Shown here piece by piece: positions 32,771 through 44,595 of a DNA stretch of 64,000 nt. Under the pieces are notes generated by a model that had not been told where the DNA came from, did not search any database, and saw only the letters and a list, made by a program, of their open reading frames with translations. Origin of the DNA: Rhipicephalus microplus (taxonomy: Eukaryota; Arthropoda; Arachnida; Ixodida; Ixodidae); assembly GCF_043290135.1 (NCBI RefSeq), contig NC_134701.1:63030502-63094501 (forward strand). The letters run 5' to 3'. Made by a program: the position numbers and the translations under genes. Positions within the stretch are counted from its first letter, which is position 1, and the number at the start of each line of letters is the position of its first letter.

Positions 32771-35630
32771 TTCTGTTTCTTAACAAGCCACCGAGAGGTA
32801 CCCCCTTCCGTGTTCGAACGGGAAGCTACTCATATCAACCACTTACCGCTGTTGGCGGGCGTCTCGGAGAGGGGGGAGAGAGAACTATTGCATTTTCAGC
32901 AATATCAGCAAAATGGAGCAGTGAGCGTGTGACTCCTCTCATCTTCACGCGTATTTTTGCCCGCGTAGAGATGAACGCGGTGTACGCTTGATCATGCGCC
33001 CCTATCTTGCAGTGGAGAGAATCGTACACCTTGGCTTACCTTTGAGTTTCGTCAAAACGATGCTGTTGTAGTTACCGGGCGCACAAAGGTCACTGCAATT
33101 ATTGCACAGCCTCCATTTGCGAAAAGAGCGCGCTTTTCAGACACAGCAAAGTAAAACTCAGACGCTAATTTGCGCTTATCTGTAACTGTGAGTACGTTTC
33201 GTACGTCCTTTGTGCGTGAGAAAAGTGGGGCATGTTTCGATCTGCTTGCCATTCTGTGCGTGACCTTCCAATTTGTTGCTATCGCGTTAATTGCTTCGCC
33301 TTTGCGCCAAAAGTATAGTTATAGCGCGAGAACAGAACAACAACAAAGAGACAAAAAGCTGCAGCTGAACAGAAGCAGTGAGAAACTCGACCCTGAACTA
33401 CAACATTGGCCCGTTATGTGAGCTTTCGATACATTAAAAAGCAGTGTATGATGCACAAAAGATCAGGAAGTGGGATAGTTCAATGAGAGGCAAAGATCCT
33501 TATTTGTACTCTTTTGTTTCCTAACCTTGTTTGCGCTGTCAATACTTTCAAATAGATACATGTAAACTTGTTGAGCTTTACATCTTTTGAGCTGAGGGCT
33601 CTGCAAAAGCCCAATGGCTCTTCGTAGGATAAGAAGTCTCGAAGCATGTCTCCCCAAACTAGCGTTGTTTTTCACAATCGCTGCTCGGCGTACAATCATA
33701 TCTCCATGTGACCTCATTTGTAAGTGTGCTTCAACAATCTCGAACCTAACCTTAAACCAAAAAAGAAAAACAATCACACCTATTGTCTTTGTCGACACTT
33801 TATTGAAGTTCATCCGATGGACAAACCTTCCTTTGGGCTTGCCGCCAAGAAAAGTAGCGGTGCTATCAACCGCAGCGGCACCCGTGACTGCATGGAAGCC
33901 GCTGCCCAGTAGTTGCGCTTCGTTCCTGGCGTGTCTATGTCATTGAGCATACCTATATGTGCTGACTAGAGTCGAGGCTATAACGAGTCTGTCTGTCTTT
34001 ACGAAGAGGTAACGAAAGAAAATAAAAATGATAAAAACAGGGCAAATAGAAGTGCTTGTTGGCTAGAACATCGCTCATTAGGCGGCTACAGCTTGCAGGC
34101 TACCAGGAAACCAGCGGTGAAAAATAAACGATGCTAGCGGCACCCACTCACCCTTCATATCTCGTTGTCTTCCTCAAGAATAACAGCACCGAGGTCCCTC
34201 CTTAGTCTTTCGCGACCTAACATGCACAATGATGTCTAGCCAACCTATTTCTTTCGTCGAAAAATAGGAATCAGCATTTCGCTGAAGCCACTTCTCTGTT
34301 TGTTGGGGTGTATATTGCAAAAGCGGTGTACTGAGCTTCTACACAAATACGTACGAGAAAAAAAGTGACAGAGTTTACAGTACGCTTCGCTTTTATCACT
34401 TCCGAAAACCACGGGTGGTCTTTTCTGAAACTTTGGCTTTGGTTCTGTTGCTGGGTGTGGTTCTTACGGAAGCCGGGACGAGTTTTTAAGCGGCGCAGGA
34501 GAGGAAGATGGCTTGCGCCACAGCAGTAAGACACCGGGGCCCCCGTTTTATGTAAGCTGTAGTAGTATAGCGATCAGCCTTCGCTTTTTGTCCCAGTCAC
34601 CTGAACCATTTCGTCAACGTCTGGGTTCGCACTAGAACGAGTAGCAATCAATGCCCTCTTCCACTGTAAAGATCCTGGACCGTCATGTGGCTTTATCTTG
34701 TTCTCAGTTAATTAAAAGAGTGACAGCTAAAAAATAGCCGAATATTTGACATAATTGGCCTCGCAGTACAACCCTTGTTGAGGCAAATGCACCAGACCAC
34801 TCGATCTAGTGTTGTGAGCAGTGGCAGCGACCTAAAATTGTGCATGTGCACAGGAAACCAAAAATGCGGTGAGATTTAACAGTGATTGGAAGCTAATAAT
34901 GTATGCAAATGATGTAGCCTTCAAGTAAGCATGTAGTCTCTACACCAGCGTCGTATGCCTCCTGGGTGTCGTGGTAAATCCGAAGGAGTGTTCAACAAAA
35001 AGGCACCTCAAGGCTAAAACGTTCTGCGACTACATCCATCAGGCATTGCTAGATAACGGCGAACTCGCTGATTCTTCCAGCGTTTTCGTTGTAGAGTGTG
35101 CGGACTTAATTCTGAATGAAGAGGCTTTTTTTCGGAAGCGCAATGAGGCATTTACTGCTGTGTCACTGCATCAACTGTCATCTGTGCTTCAGACTTCGTT
35201 GTTACATTGCTTCACCCAACAGAAGTCACGTTAGTACCTCGCGCGGGAAGGGCCACTTAAACCATGCACATCAGAATGTGTCTGTTCACCCTATGTCGAA
35301 ACGTGCTTATTGCCGAAGCTCGTCTTCATTGAATGAATTCTATAGCTGAGTGCACGAAACCGGTAGCTTCGCAGCTTGACCTGTTGAGCACGCGCATGAC
35401 CTACGGGGACTTGCCACTCGCATCCGCACGAATCATAATTGTGAGACAGAAAGAGAAGGATGACTGCTACTCCTCCAGCTGTGCACAACGGCTGCACTAT
35501 TGCCCCTGCAGTCGTGTTCCAGCATGAATCGAGCCACTGTAGTGTTGCGGAACGCGCGCAGCGGTCCTAGTGATGGTAGTGGATGGGAGGGGAAGAGGGC
35601 AGGTTGTCTTGGTGAGATGTGGCACTTCCT
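32771..35630. other. No assignable gene; one unrecognised ORF
   Basis: Mostly unassigned. The plus-strand frame 34971-35234 (87 codons, starting MVNPKECSTKRHLKAKTFCD) is mildly protein-like, but I recognise no family and see no splice or repeat context. It is not claimed as a gene. No poly(A) signal was seen between 35300 and 35630 for the arginine kinase exon that ends at 35631. Confidence 0.4.
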
Positions 35631-35773
35631 CTAGGCGGCTTGCTCGAGCTTGATCAGTTCCTGGATGCCGTCCTGCATTTCCCTGACAGCCTGGTACTCG
35701 GTGAGACCCATGCGACGCTTGTTGGAGATGTCGTACACTCCGCCCTCGCTTTCTGTGTGTTCACCCCGGGTGC
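35631..35773 (-). CDS. AK: Arginine kinase, terminal exon (canonical C-terminus)
   Basis: Arginine kinase transfers phosphate between ATP and arginine in the cytosol and buffers ATP in arthropods. This exon encodes the last 46 complete residues plus part of a glycine codon. It starts with the specificity loop [12 protein letters not shown], which contains the Glu of GEH that corresponds to Glu314 of the Limulus enzyme. It continues [20 protein letters not shown] and ends KLEQAA then TAG at 35633-35631. Upstream on the minus strand is a CAG acceptor (CTTCCGTATCCGCAG), and the exon opens with GC completing G|GC, so the intron is phase 1. The sequence is very close to chelicerate arginine kinase. 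The preceding exons are not seen in the window to the right. Confidence 0.9.
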
Positions 35774-38204
35774 CTGCGGATACGGAAGATACGACAGATG
35801 CTCTGAAGACAACTGCAGTATGCCTTATGCGTTGAAGCAATGAACAATGAAAACAACAAAAATTGACAATGAAAACAAACAGTGAAGTTACAATGAAAGC
35901 TCGGGTCACTTTCTGATAATCTTGAAACAGGTGTTGGTGCGCTTAAAATAGCCTCCTTTTATTTTGAAGTAAATGCGCTTTCAGTACTTGGAGCCGAGTG
36001 CGGCGGTTAAAGAAATTGCCATAATGAAATGCTGTACGATGATTTCTACCAGCCGTCTCAGCGAAGGCCACGCACAAGCAAGAATGCGTTACGCATGCAT
36101 ATCCAGGGCCTTTCTAGTGTATGACCATTAATAGATATTTCTGCTGCACCACGTGCAACAAACTCTACGCCACAATGTCCAGTGCCGTGCAAGGCGGAAT
36201 TGGTTTGTAAGGTGAACACAAAGCACGCAGATGGAAGCAGAGGGACGGACAGACCCGTGAATGGATAGATAGGGGTCATTCCACGCCAACTGTCATAACC
36301 TTGGCGCTCGAACATCTCCGATTTACTTAAAAAAATTAGAACTATCTACCTGAAGTCAAAAGTGTTTCCCCAAAACATTTTCTTGCGAAAAAAGTTTTTC
36401 AGTACCACAAATCACGTTTGATTTTTTTTTTCGGAAAGCTCGAAACCATAACTCGTAAAACACGTTGTCGAAAAATCCATTCTTCCCAAATTAGGTCAAG
36501 ACAAATTTTTACCTTTAGAACAGTGCTAGTCGTTTTATTAATAAGCTTTACGAGCTTTTATGCTTTTGTGGATGTTTTATGTTGCCCCGATCAAGCAGAA
36601 TCTAGTCCACATTAGGAATTTTTTCATAGAAAGACAGCATTAGGAGAAATGTGACAGTTTACAATAGCGTATTGTCATAATGTTTCACTGTAGACAACAA
36701 ATAATTTCAGGCCTATACATTGTGAAATAAAGTTTACAGATGGCGACAAAGTTGCAAAAATGTTCATTTTCACACATATTCGGCCCCGAATTCAACACAG
36801 AGGCAGTCCTACTTAAAATATACTCAATAGCCGATTTTGTAGCAACCTTAATTAGCTACCTACTAAGAAAGTTTATTGAATTAATTTTTGTTTTAAGCCA
36901 CAAGAGTATTTTTCAACTTGTGTTACCACTCGCGGGGTGTGGACATGTTTCTAGCTGTAACAATGTGTCCTAGCAGTAAGTACAAGGTGCACGGACGTAG
37001 GGATCATCTGGAGAACGTATTAAATTTTTCCCTGCCTATTTAATTTATTTACAAGCCATAATTACCCTTACGAGAAACGCGAGACCTAGTAGAGAGCGTT
37101 TAGCCACATGCAGCCGTCTGGAAGCCTGCGTATATATATGCTTACGCAGAACCGGGACCTGGCCAGACATACATTTACAGGATGCGGCGGAATCTAACGA
37201 CAGCCTTTTCTCTCGCCTCCGCTGGGAAACCTTGCGAAGCGATCGAGAGAGCTCATTTACGTTTCGTCAACTTCACGGCATAAACAATTTCCTGTTTCTG
37301 TTAAGAGTCGCGTCGAGCTCCAGGCTTATAAACACTGCAACGTGGAATCGTTACAGCAATACACGGCTGATGCGAATATGGTCTATACGTGGGAGCATGC
37401 GAAAAAGGTGCAATAACTGCGATACGTACGTGCACCGCAAAAATTACGTATGGTCGGTATCTGTTAGGGAAGCATTTATCCGTGCCGTCGAATAAAGCAT
37501 TTTATATTCAACGACACCGAAACATACCACAGCACCCAGTACATAAATTTAGACGCTGCGCTCGTAGAAACGGCGTGCTCTAGTATCCACCAGCGCTTGC
37601 CAGGGAAAATTCCACGCGCTTCCAGTGCTTCCCAGTGTGTACCGGCAGCACAGTGGTTAAGCTAGCGCCCCTAACACTGTGGTACAGCAATTTCCCAGTG
37701 CGCCCAGCGAAGTACCTATAAATACCAGCGTATACCAGTGTCTCTAGCGTCTACCAGTGCCTAAACAAACACTGGCGTCGCTGCAGTCGCGGCGAAGTGA
37801 CGTCACGGCATGCACTCACCTACTCGGCCGCCGACGCATGCCGACGGTCGCTTCTTTCCGAGCGCGCCATGTACCCTTTCTTTAGCGATACGGCGGTGAT
37901 TTCTTCTCAATTGGTAGTAATAGACTACTTAAGGTAAAATGTAAAGGTATTTTGTGCTGTTAAAAGTTAAGCAGCAGCAGAAAGTATGGACACACTTTGA
38001 AAATGAAGGCGCAGTACAGTGACACATTGGTTGTCTTCACCATGCACGTACTCAACAAAATCTATGTTGAAAAATTATTCGTGCTAATTGGGTCTGACTT
38101 CGTTACAACTCGGCATGCTCGACGCGATTAAAAATTTCTGTTGAAGTAATACAAACGAAAGAAGGACATTTTCAGTTTACTCGCAGCATTTCAATTTAGC
38201 ACAC
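35774..38204. other. No assignable gene; CCAGTG-rich patch
   Basis: 35774 onward on the minus strand would be intron of the arginine kinase gene. 37590-37790 is unusual: CCAGTG/CCAGCG recurs many times at irregular 10-35 bp spacing, followed by a TGACGTCA palindrome at about 37798-37805. No coding sequence recognised. Confidence 0.45.
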
Positions 38205-39380
38205 TGTCACAAACGAGCGCTCAGAAAGAGAGCGCACCGCCGAGTTTTGGCGGCGGTGATTGTGCCGGGCGCCGGAGGGGCGCCTCAAGGTCAACGCTAA
38301 AGAGGAAAACAAGCATCCAGAAATTCCCCGGGTGCGCCGTCTCTCTCCTTCGAAAGTGCAGTTTCAACGACCAACCTCCTCACATCAGCCGCCGAGCAAG
38401 CCCTGGAAAGATCTTGAAGGAAAGGGGCGTGGTGATGTAGGGTGGTGTGACGTGTTGCAGACGGCTCTCGAAACGTCTCGCCCTTTCCCTAGCCTTGGCT
38501 GTGCATCGCGACGACGAAACGATTAAAATTTTCTGGAATCTAGCGTGAAAGGTACTTAAGCGAGCAGTGGAGAAGAGAGATCAGGATAAGAAAAAAGTTT
38601 GCGCCAGTTTGCGTAGGCAGGAGATGAAGGAAGTTTTGCGCAAGTGTGCGTAGGGTTATTCCGCCGTGTCGGGGAAAGCTTTTGTCGGCAGTGACAAAGC
38701 AGGTGATGAAGAGGGTTTTCACATGAAGGGTGAAGGCTGGTGCTGCCAGCCGAAGAACAGTGTGAGACTAACGCCAGAGAGCAAAGACGCATCCTGCAAT
38801 CGCAACGCGTGGGAAACCGACCTGTTACCGGCGAAGAAGTTTGGTGCTTGGAGAGCGGCCAATTGAAGACGCGAGGTTTCCTGGAGGAGAAACTTCGGGA
38901 GCAGCAGATCGACAACAGTGCTGGACTTTGAGGAAGTGATTCTTGAAAGAGTATTATTCAGACTTTGTTCAGAGGACTTTGGACTGAATGAGTTTTAGCA
39001 CTCTTTAATCTTTAAGTGTCTTGGTTGTTCGATGCATGTGATTGCATTGTAGCGGGTATTGTTGTTTGTGTCCGTTGTTTCGAGTGTAGCTGATTGTACT
39101 GTGTAGTACGTTGTTTGAATGGTAACATGTCGTATTCAACTATTGTTGAGTGTGCATACTTGTGTATCGTTAGATCTGCCATATTTGAGAATATAATTTT
39201 GTTTTCTTTATCAACTCTTGGCTCTGACTCGTTCTTTGGGCCACAGCTGGCGTCTGCTGGCGCGCCAGATAGGGCCACTTCTAGATTGTCCACGCTTTCG
39301 TGGTGCAGTTTGGGGGGCCGATACTTCGGCCCTTGGAATTAGCGCGGCGATCACCTCCCTAATTAGCGGAACCTGTGACA
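38205..39380 (+). mobile_element. Candidate solo LTR
   Basis: The 1176-bp stretch begins TGTCACAAACG and ends CCTGTGACA, a perfect 7-bp inverted pair with TG...CA ends of the kind common in Ty3/gypsy LTRs. It is GC-rich at first, then T-rich, with a TATA-less interior and only short open frames. No flanking direct duplication (ACAC / TATG), no adjoining primer-binding site or internal domain, and no second copy in the window. The orientation shown is arbitrary. Confidence 0.4.
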
Positions 39381-40353
39381 TATGCAAACTAAGTCTGCCT
39401 CTGCAAATAATGTAGCTCTTTAGACAAGATTCCGCTGTGTGATGCAGATGACTAAATGGGTCTGTCTTTGTTACACAATCACTCATAATAGCGAGAAAAA
39501 AAGTAACACTGACAACTACAGAATAATTTACGGAATTCTGAGAAGTCGGTATACTCGGACCTCATCTACAGATTTCTTATCAACAGTCATCAGGATTACG
39601 TAGTCGCGTACAATAATTTACTTGAACAGCTTATTCGATCTACCATCACGTCAATAATGGTCATGTTCACTTCACGCAGGAACACTGCTGATAGCACTCC
39701 TGAACAAAGAAAAACCGCCAGAAGGTCGAAATGAACTGTTTTAATGGCGCACGCCGCTTCCTGGCCCACGTGATAGTGAGACGCTCTTTGCCTCTGTGAA
39801 ACAACAATTAGTCTTGCACGACATGTTCATATACAAATCACTGCTGTTGTGGAATATTCAATCATGGTAAAAACTTATTTATCAGGTGGTTATCTAAACT
39901 GGTACTTAGAAGCGTGACAGCACAGTTGCTGGAATGTTGCACGTCGACACTATCTGAAATGAGTTGCAGTTTCTAAAACTAACCTCAACTTGTTTTTCTA
40001 GTGAAACGGAGCGCCGAAGTTATTCCCAAAAAGATGAAGCTAAACAATGTGATGAAATCTGAGCAACTACACAGAAGATAATCTAACGCAACGGCTGCGG
40101 CGTAATTCTCGGGCAGGTGCGTTCGCGATATTGTGGGACACTCAATACTAGCTTAAGCACGCACCCACAAGAAACAAAAAGAAAAAAAAAAGCTGCTGGC
40201 AAATACCCCGATGCGTCCAATACAGGTCCAATTGTGGAGGCGAAACAATCATACTTTTTTAAAGAAATCGCCCGTGAACAACGCAACCTGTTGTGCAAGT
40301 ACGCTGTCGTATATGTTTGAGAAGCACGACATGATTGCGAGCCACGCTGCGGA
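39381..40353. other. No assignable gene
   Basis: No coding sequence, RNA or repeat family recognised. Confidence 0.45.
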
Positions 40354-40500
40354 GTAATTATGGTCACCTCGCATTTTTCTAACGTGGTGCAAATGTATTG
40401 TCTTTCTGTTCACCCCCGCTGGAGTGCGGCCGCCGTGGCCGAGCATCAAACCCATCTTCGAAGTAAGCAGCGCGACACCATAACAAACCTTATCAAAGCG
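40354..40500 (-). mobile_element. Diverged Ruka-like SINE fragment
   Basis: Minus strand reads TGATGCTCGGCCACGGCGGC CGC, then GGGGGTGAACAGAAAG, GCACCACGTTAGAAAAATGC and GAGGTGACCATAATT. This matches the order and spacing of the Ruka body (head end, ...GTGCACGTTAAAGAACCCC, AGGTGGTCAAAATT) with many changes. It stops before the CTCTCATAATCAT block. Confidence 0.55.
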
Positions 40501-42359
40501 TGTACGCTGGAGCGCAGGCACTGTTGGCGACTCTACTGTGAAAAAAAATGTTTAGTTTTTCATTCATTTGAAGCGTGAGACAAGCAAAAAGCGAACGCTG
40601 GCAGTGCAACAGGGTTCGAAGCGAGTGCGTGTTATGTATACGCGTGCCACAGCAAGATTCGAAGAGTCCGTGCCGTGCCGTCATGCAAACCTCCCACCAG
40701 GCGGCGCCACACCAACTTCTCGGGGCTATAGTCCTGCGTTTCCTCAATGATCCGAGTAGAACTGTAGAATCATGAGAGCGTTGTTATTCCGCTGTCGAGC
40801 CAAAGAATAGCGTAATTTCATTCGTCTCGCCTGACCGCTCCCGAATGAGCCTTTTTAATGTTTAAATAGCGCCTGCAGTCACCGAAATCGAAACCTGGGG
40901 TGAGCGACCCCCGACGTTGTCAGTACAAAATCTCGGGGGCAACGCATAGTTTTCGTGATAATGTGCAAATGTCGTCACCCAGTGAGCCCATAAAGCGTGG
41001 CGCATGTGATGTCGCTGCCTCTGCGCATGTGCAGGCTAGTGTCCCGAAGAAGGCCTATTCGAGAATTCCGGCTGACAGTAAAGGAGATGGGATCGGATGT
41101 AAGGCCTTATCTCTTGTCATTCTGGACGGATGCAAATAAATGTTATTTCTTTCTCACTACGTCGGGCCAATACACCTAACTGGTCGTTCTCTCAGGGACA
41201 CTCATTAAGTAAAGCAACTTGGTCGAAGTGATTCGAAGAAGAATAACACCGTCCGTTCATTCAGTGTCACTATTCATCTGTGCAATTTGCTTTTCTTCGC
41301 AGCCTCATATAACAAAGTTCCTTCTTCATCAAGTCACGGCCCTGTGCAAGCAATCAACGCGTTTTGGCCGACGGGCTGCGGGTATTGGTACTTTCTTTAA
41401 AATACGTCATTATAAGTATCATCATCACTTCATAGTCCTCAGTCGTCATCATTAGACTGCGTCGAATGCGGCTGCAGTTTTTGCTTTGCCTGGTACATCA
41501 TACGTGCTTTCACTAAGGTCTAAAAAAGATTTCCGGTTTTGGCACACTGCAACTCAAGCACCGTTGTGGAACTGCGAAAGGTAGCTCTTGGAGTGAGCAA
41601 GAAATTCGGCCATGTATAAGTTTAGAATAGAATGCGGTGTATATTTATTTAGGAAGCAATTCATACCATGAGGACGGGAAGAAAAAGCTGCTCTTATAGT
41701 ATTAGGTAGCTTAACAAGGCTTGGACTGCCTACAATTCAGATGTGGTTGAGTATTTCACCTGACACCTACCGTCACTATATTATACCATTACTATAAGCA
41801 CGAACTCTAGATGCGAAATTGGGGGACCTTTAAGCTTCGCTTTTAAGAGTTGAAAGTGATAGTGAAATCCGGCCCCTAGTGCACCCTTGAACCGCAAAGT
41901 GCATACTTATTCATATGTTTAGTTACATACACATGCACGCACGAAACACGCACAGAGAAGATAGGACCAGGGTGTGATATTATCGCTGAAAGGGCTCGTT
42001 TTTGTCGTGACACCGGTCAAACAAAATGCGTTAAAATGGCCTTGAAACACTTTTTTAAGTAACCATGAAATGAGTTCACTAGATGAGCTTATTGCCTCAC
42101 AAATTCAACGCCGCAAAATTTTTAAAAATCCGTCCACGGCGAGTGGAGTTACAAAGGTTTATCACATTCTTCAATTATCTCTTCTCTGGTCCAGACAAAA
42201 GCGCTGAAAACTAAGCAAGGAGGGGTGGAAGGGCAAAGAAACTACCGTGCCTCATGATCTTGAGGACTTTTTTTTCAAATGCGCGGCTTTCTCAGTATGA
42301 TCGCCCGCGCACTCGTGAACAAGTACCAGCTTCCCGCGGCTATCTCAGTAAGTTGATTT
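40501..42359. other. No assignable gene
   Basis: No gene recognised. About 41800-41890 (CTTTAAGCTTCGCTTTTAAG and following) has the feel of a dispersed tick repeat, but no second copy is present here to support it. Confidence 0.4.
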
Positions 42360-42464
42360 TTAGGTAACAGACGCACAGACTATTTTTCGCTCACAACCAA
42401 CGGGGCTGACGCCCGCGGCGGGTTTTCTGGAACACGATCTCTTTAACGCTATCACGGTAAAATG
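42360..42464 (+). mobile_element. 3' fragment of SINE family B
   Basis: Shares TTTTTCGCTCACAACcAACG, GCTGACGC and the end CTCTTTAACGCTATCACGGT AAAAT with the element at 2913-3167. The tRNA-like head is absent. A CA-rich low-complexity stretch (42475-42541) follows directly. Confidence 0.6.
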
Positions 42465-42529
42465 ATTGAAACAACAAGCGCACACACATTTCAGGTCCCA
42501 CACGCGCACAAACACGCACGCACACATAC

Positions 42530-43470
42530 AAACACGCACACTGCCTCGACGGTACTCATTCCAAATCCGGGCAAGGAAATCGTCCAAGAGAACCACCGTC
42601 CCGTCTCACCCACATCTTGCGTAAGGAAAGTGACGAAGCATGTAGTAGACAAGAGGTTCTCTCGGTTTATGAAGGATAAGGAGCTCTTTCCACACAACAT
42701 GGTAGAGTTCTGGGCCGGGCCTGTCCAGCCAGAACGCGATGCTTCTGATTAAGAGGCAAATTATCGACCGATCGAGCAACCCGAATTGATCAAGGGCTAT
42801 CGGCCTGTGATATCGCCAAGGCATTTGACACAATTTAACATTAGTTCGTCGTGGAAGCGTTCGAGAGCATGGGGTCGGGACCAGAGTTCCACGCCTATGT
42901 TAGAGCCTTCCTCAGGGACCGCTAAGCAACCACAAAAACTGGGGAATTAGCCTTGAGAGCCTTCATGGTGGGTTCGAGGGGACTCGCCTCAGGGAGTGGT
43001 CCTTTCGCCTGTCTTGTTCAACGCAGCCTTGAAAAACCTCTCGGAATGTCGTTACACTGTGGCGAACCACGCACTTTGTGCCAAGGACATTACCTCCTGG
43101 TGCCTGGGAGGTTCGGATGCTGAGGTAGAGGAATCGCCGCAGTCGGCACCATCATAGAAAGGTTTCTGAAGGCAACGGGGCTCTCTAAATCAGAGTTGCA
43201 TCTCTAAAGACGCGTTCAGCCAGGGCGGAGGCCCTAATCTCAGCTTGACCACGTATAGATTGTTCTAAAGAGAAGGGATGGGCAGCCGATTCCCAGAGTC
43301 AACTGTATTTGGGTGCTATGCTTCCCCCGTGAGTGAAATGGCCGAAACTCACAGGTTTTGGCCGGCATCACCTCTAAAACGGAGAATATGCTTAGGCTGA
43401 CGTCTACGGTATGGAGGCAGTGAGTCGTATTCGTCAAACCACATTACTCTTCCATACTGATTCTGGTTTA
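42530..43470 (+). pseudogene. I-clade LINE RT remnant
   Basis: Readable RT blocks: TVLIPNPGKEIVQENHRPVS PTSCVRKVTKHV, ISPRHLTQFN in place of the first Asp region, then after shifts PQGVVLSPVLFNAALKNLSE near 42985-43045 and ANHALCAKDITSWCLGG, where the catalytic YADD box has decayed to CAKD. The order and wording match the RT at 11.95-14.0 kb, so this is a more eroded member of the same or a sister family. Many stops; both ends truncated. Confidence 0.72.
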
Positions 43471-43518
43471 CCCCAAGTTAACGGGAAATGACGAGAGCAC
43501 TGAAACGTATGTGGCTAT

Positions 43519-43581
<63 letters not shown>
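43519..43581. repeat. (AGAT)n microsatellite
   Basis: About 15 pure tetranucleotide units. Confidence 0.97.
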
Positions 43582-44410
43582 CAGAAAGTGCTCGCAGCAC
43601 GCAAGGACACAAAAAAACAAGCAAAAAACTGCCATGCCTGCGTAGAACGCGCAGCAGTCAGAGGCAAAGCTAGAAAAGCGGCCTGTCCGCAGCATTCTTT
43701 AAGCACTGTTTGGGTAAGTACTACAAGCACACTAGCTGGGTAGACACTACACCATAAATCGTCATGATTTTTGTGTAGTAGGAAGGCATAGTTTGTTTCT
43801 GGGCTTTGGACTTCGGCTAATACCTACTTTGAGGGACTGGCCAAAAAAACTTGTTGTTGTTCACCTATTGATCGTGGCGCATACCCACTACGAGGGATTG
43901 ACCAAGAATTGAGTGGTTTTAAAAATTATTGTTCAGATTTAGATTATTGGAGATATATTTGAAAGATTACCGATAACCTGTGAAAGTGTGGTGCTTGATG
44001 AAATGCATGCAGTTATTTAAATAAAGAAATGAATTTATTCTTAGAATAGAGCGATAATCTGATTTTGATGTGTATATAATTTTGTATAAATGTTAGGATA
44101 ATAAAACCAGTAATTAGTCAACCTATTAGAAAACTTGTTCGACTATGCCGTTCATGGTCATTCTTGGAAGAAGCATGACACCCACTACACGCTTGCAAGG
44201 AATTGTGTGCATTTTGCTGATGAACAACGAAGAGTTTCACTTGATGCTTTTGTAACGGGTTAGAACATTCGACTACCCACTTGTTACGTAATGCGCATTG
44301 TATGACCCTTTTTTGTTCATTTGCGGTTCTAAAATACTTCTTTACACATATTAACGCCATTCGGTACCTTACGAGAAGCCTGCCTAGAGTCAGTTTGCTA
44401 CATAGCTTTA
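43582..44410. other. No assignable gene
   Basis: AT-rich, no coding or repeat family recognised. Confidence 0.45.
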
Positions 44411-44595
44411 GGCGCCAGCGTGGCTCAGCGGTAGCATACTAGAGTGCCTCGCAAATGGCCTGGGTTCGAATCGCATTGTGTCCGCAATGTCTTTTTCGTT
44501 TTATCTCTATGTTGCATGGTAGCGGATATGGACACCGGCAGTGGCGGACAACTACGGCGTCGAAATCTCATTACAGCTTTCGCCATTACAGCTTT
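44411..44595 (+). mobile_element. tRNA-derived SINE, family C
   Basis: Head GGCGCCAGCGTGGCTCAGCG GTAG (box A TGGCTCAGCGG) and GGGTTCGAATCGC (box B), then a T-rich spacer and the body ATATGGACACCGGCAGTGGC GGACAACTACGGCGTCGAAA. The body recurs at 47105-47155. The head alone could pass for a tRNA but lacks a matching acceptor stem. Confidence 0.65.

Noticed and set aside
34971..35234. 87-codon plus-strand ORF
   Set aside because: No family recognised and no supporting context; left as unassigned rather than called a gene.
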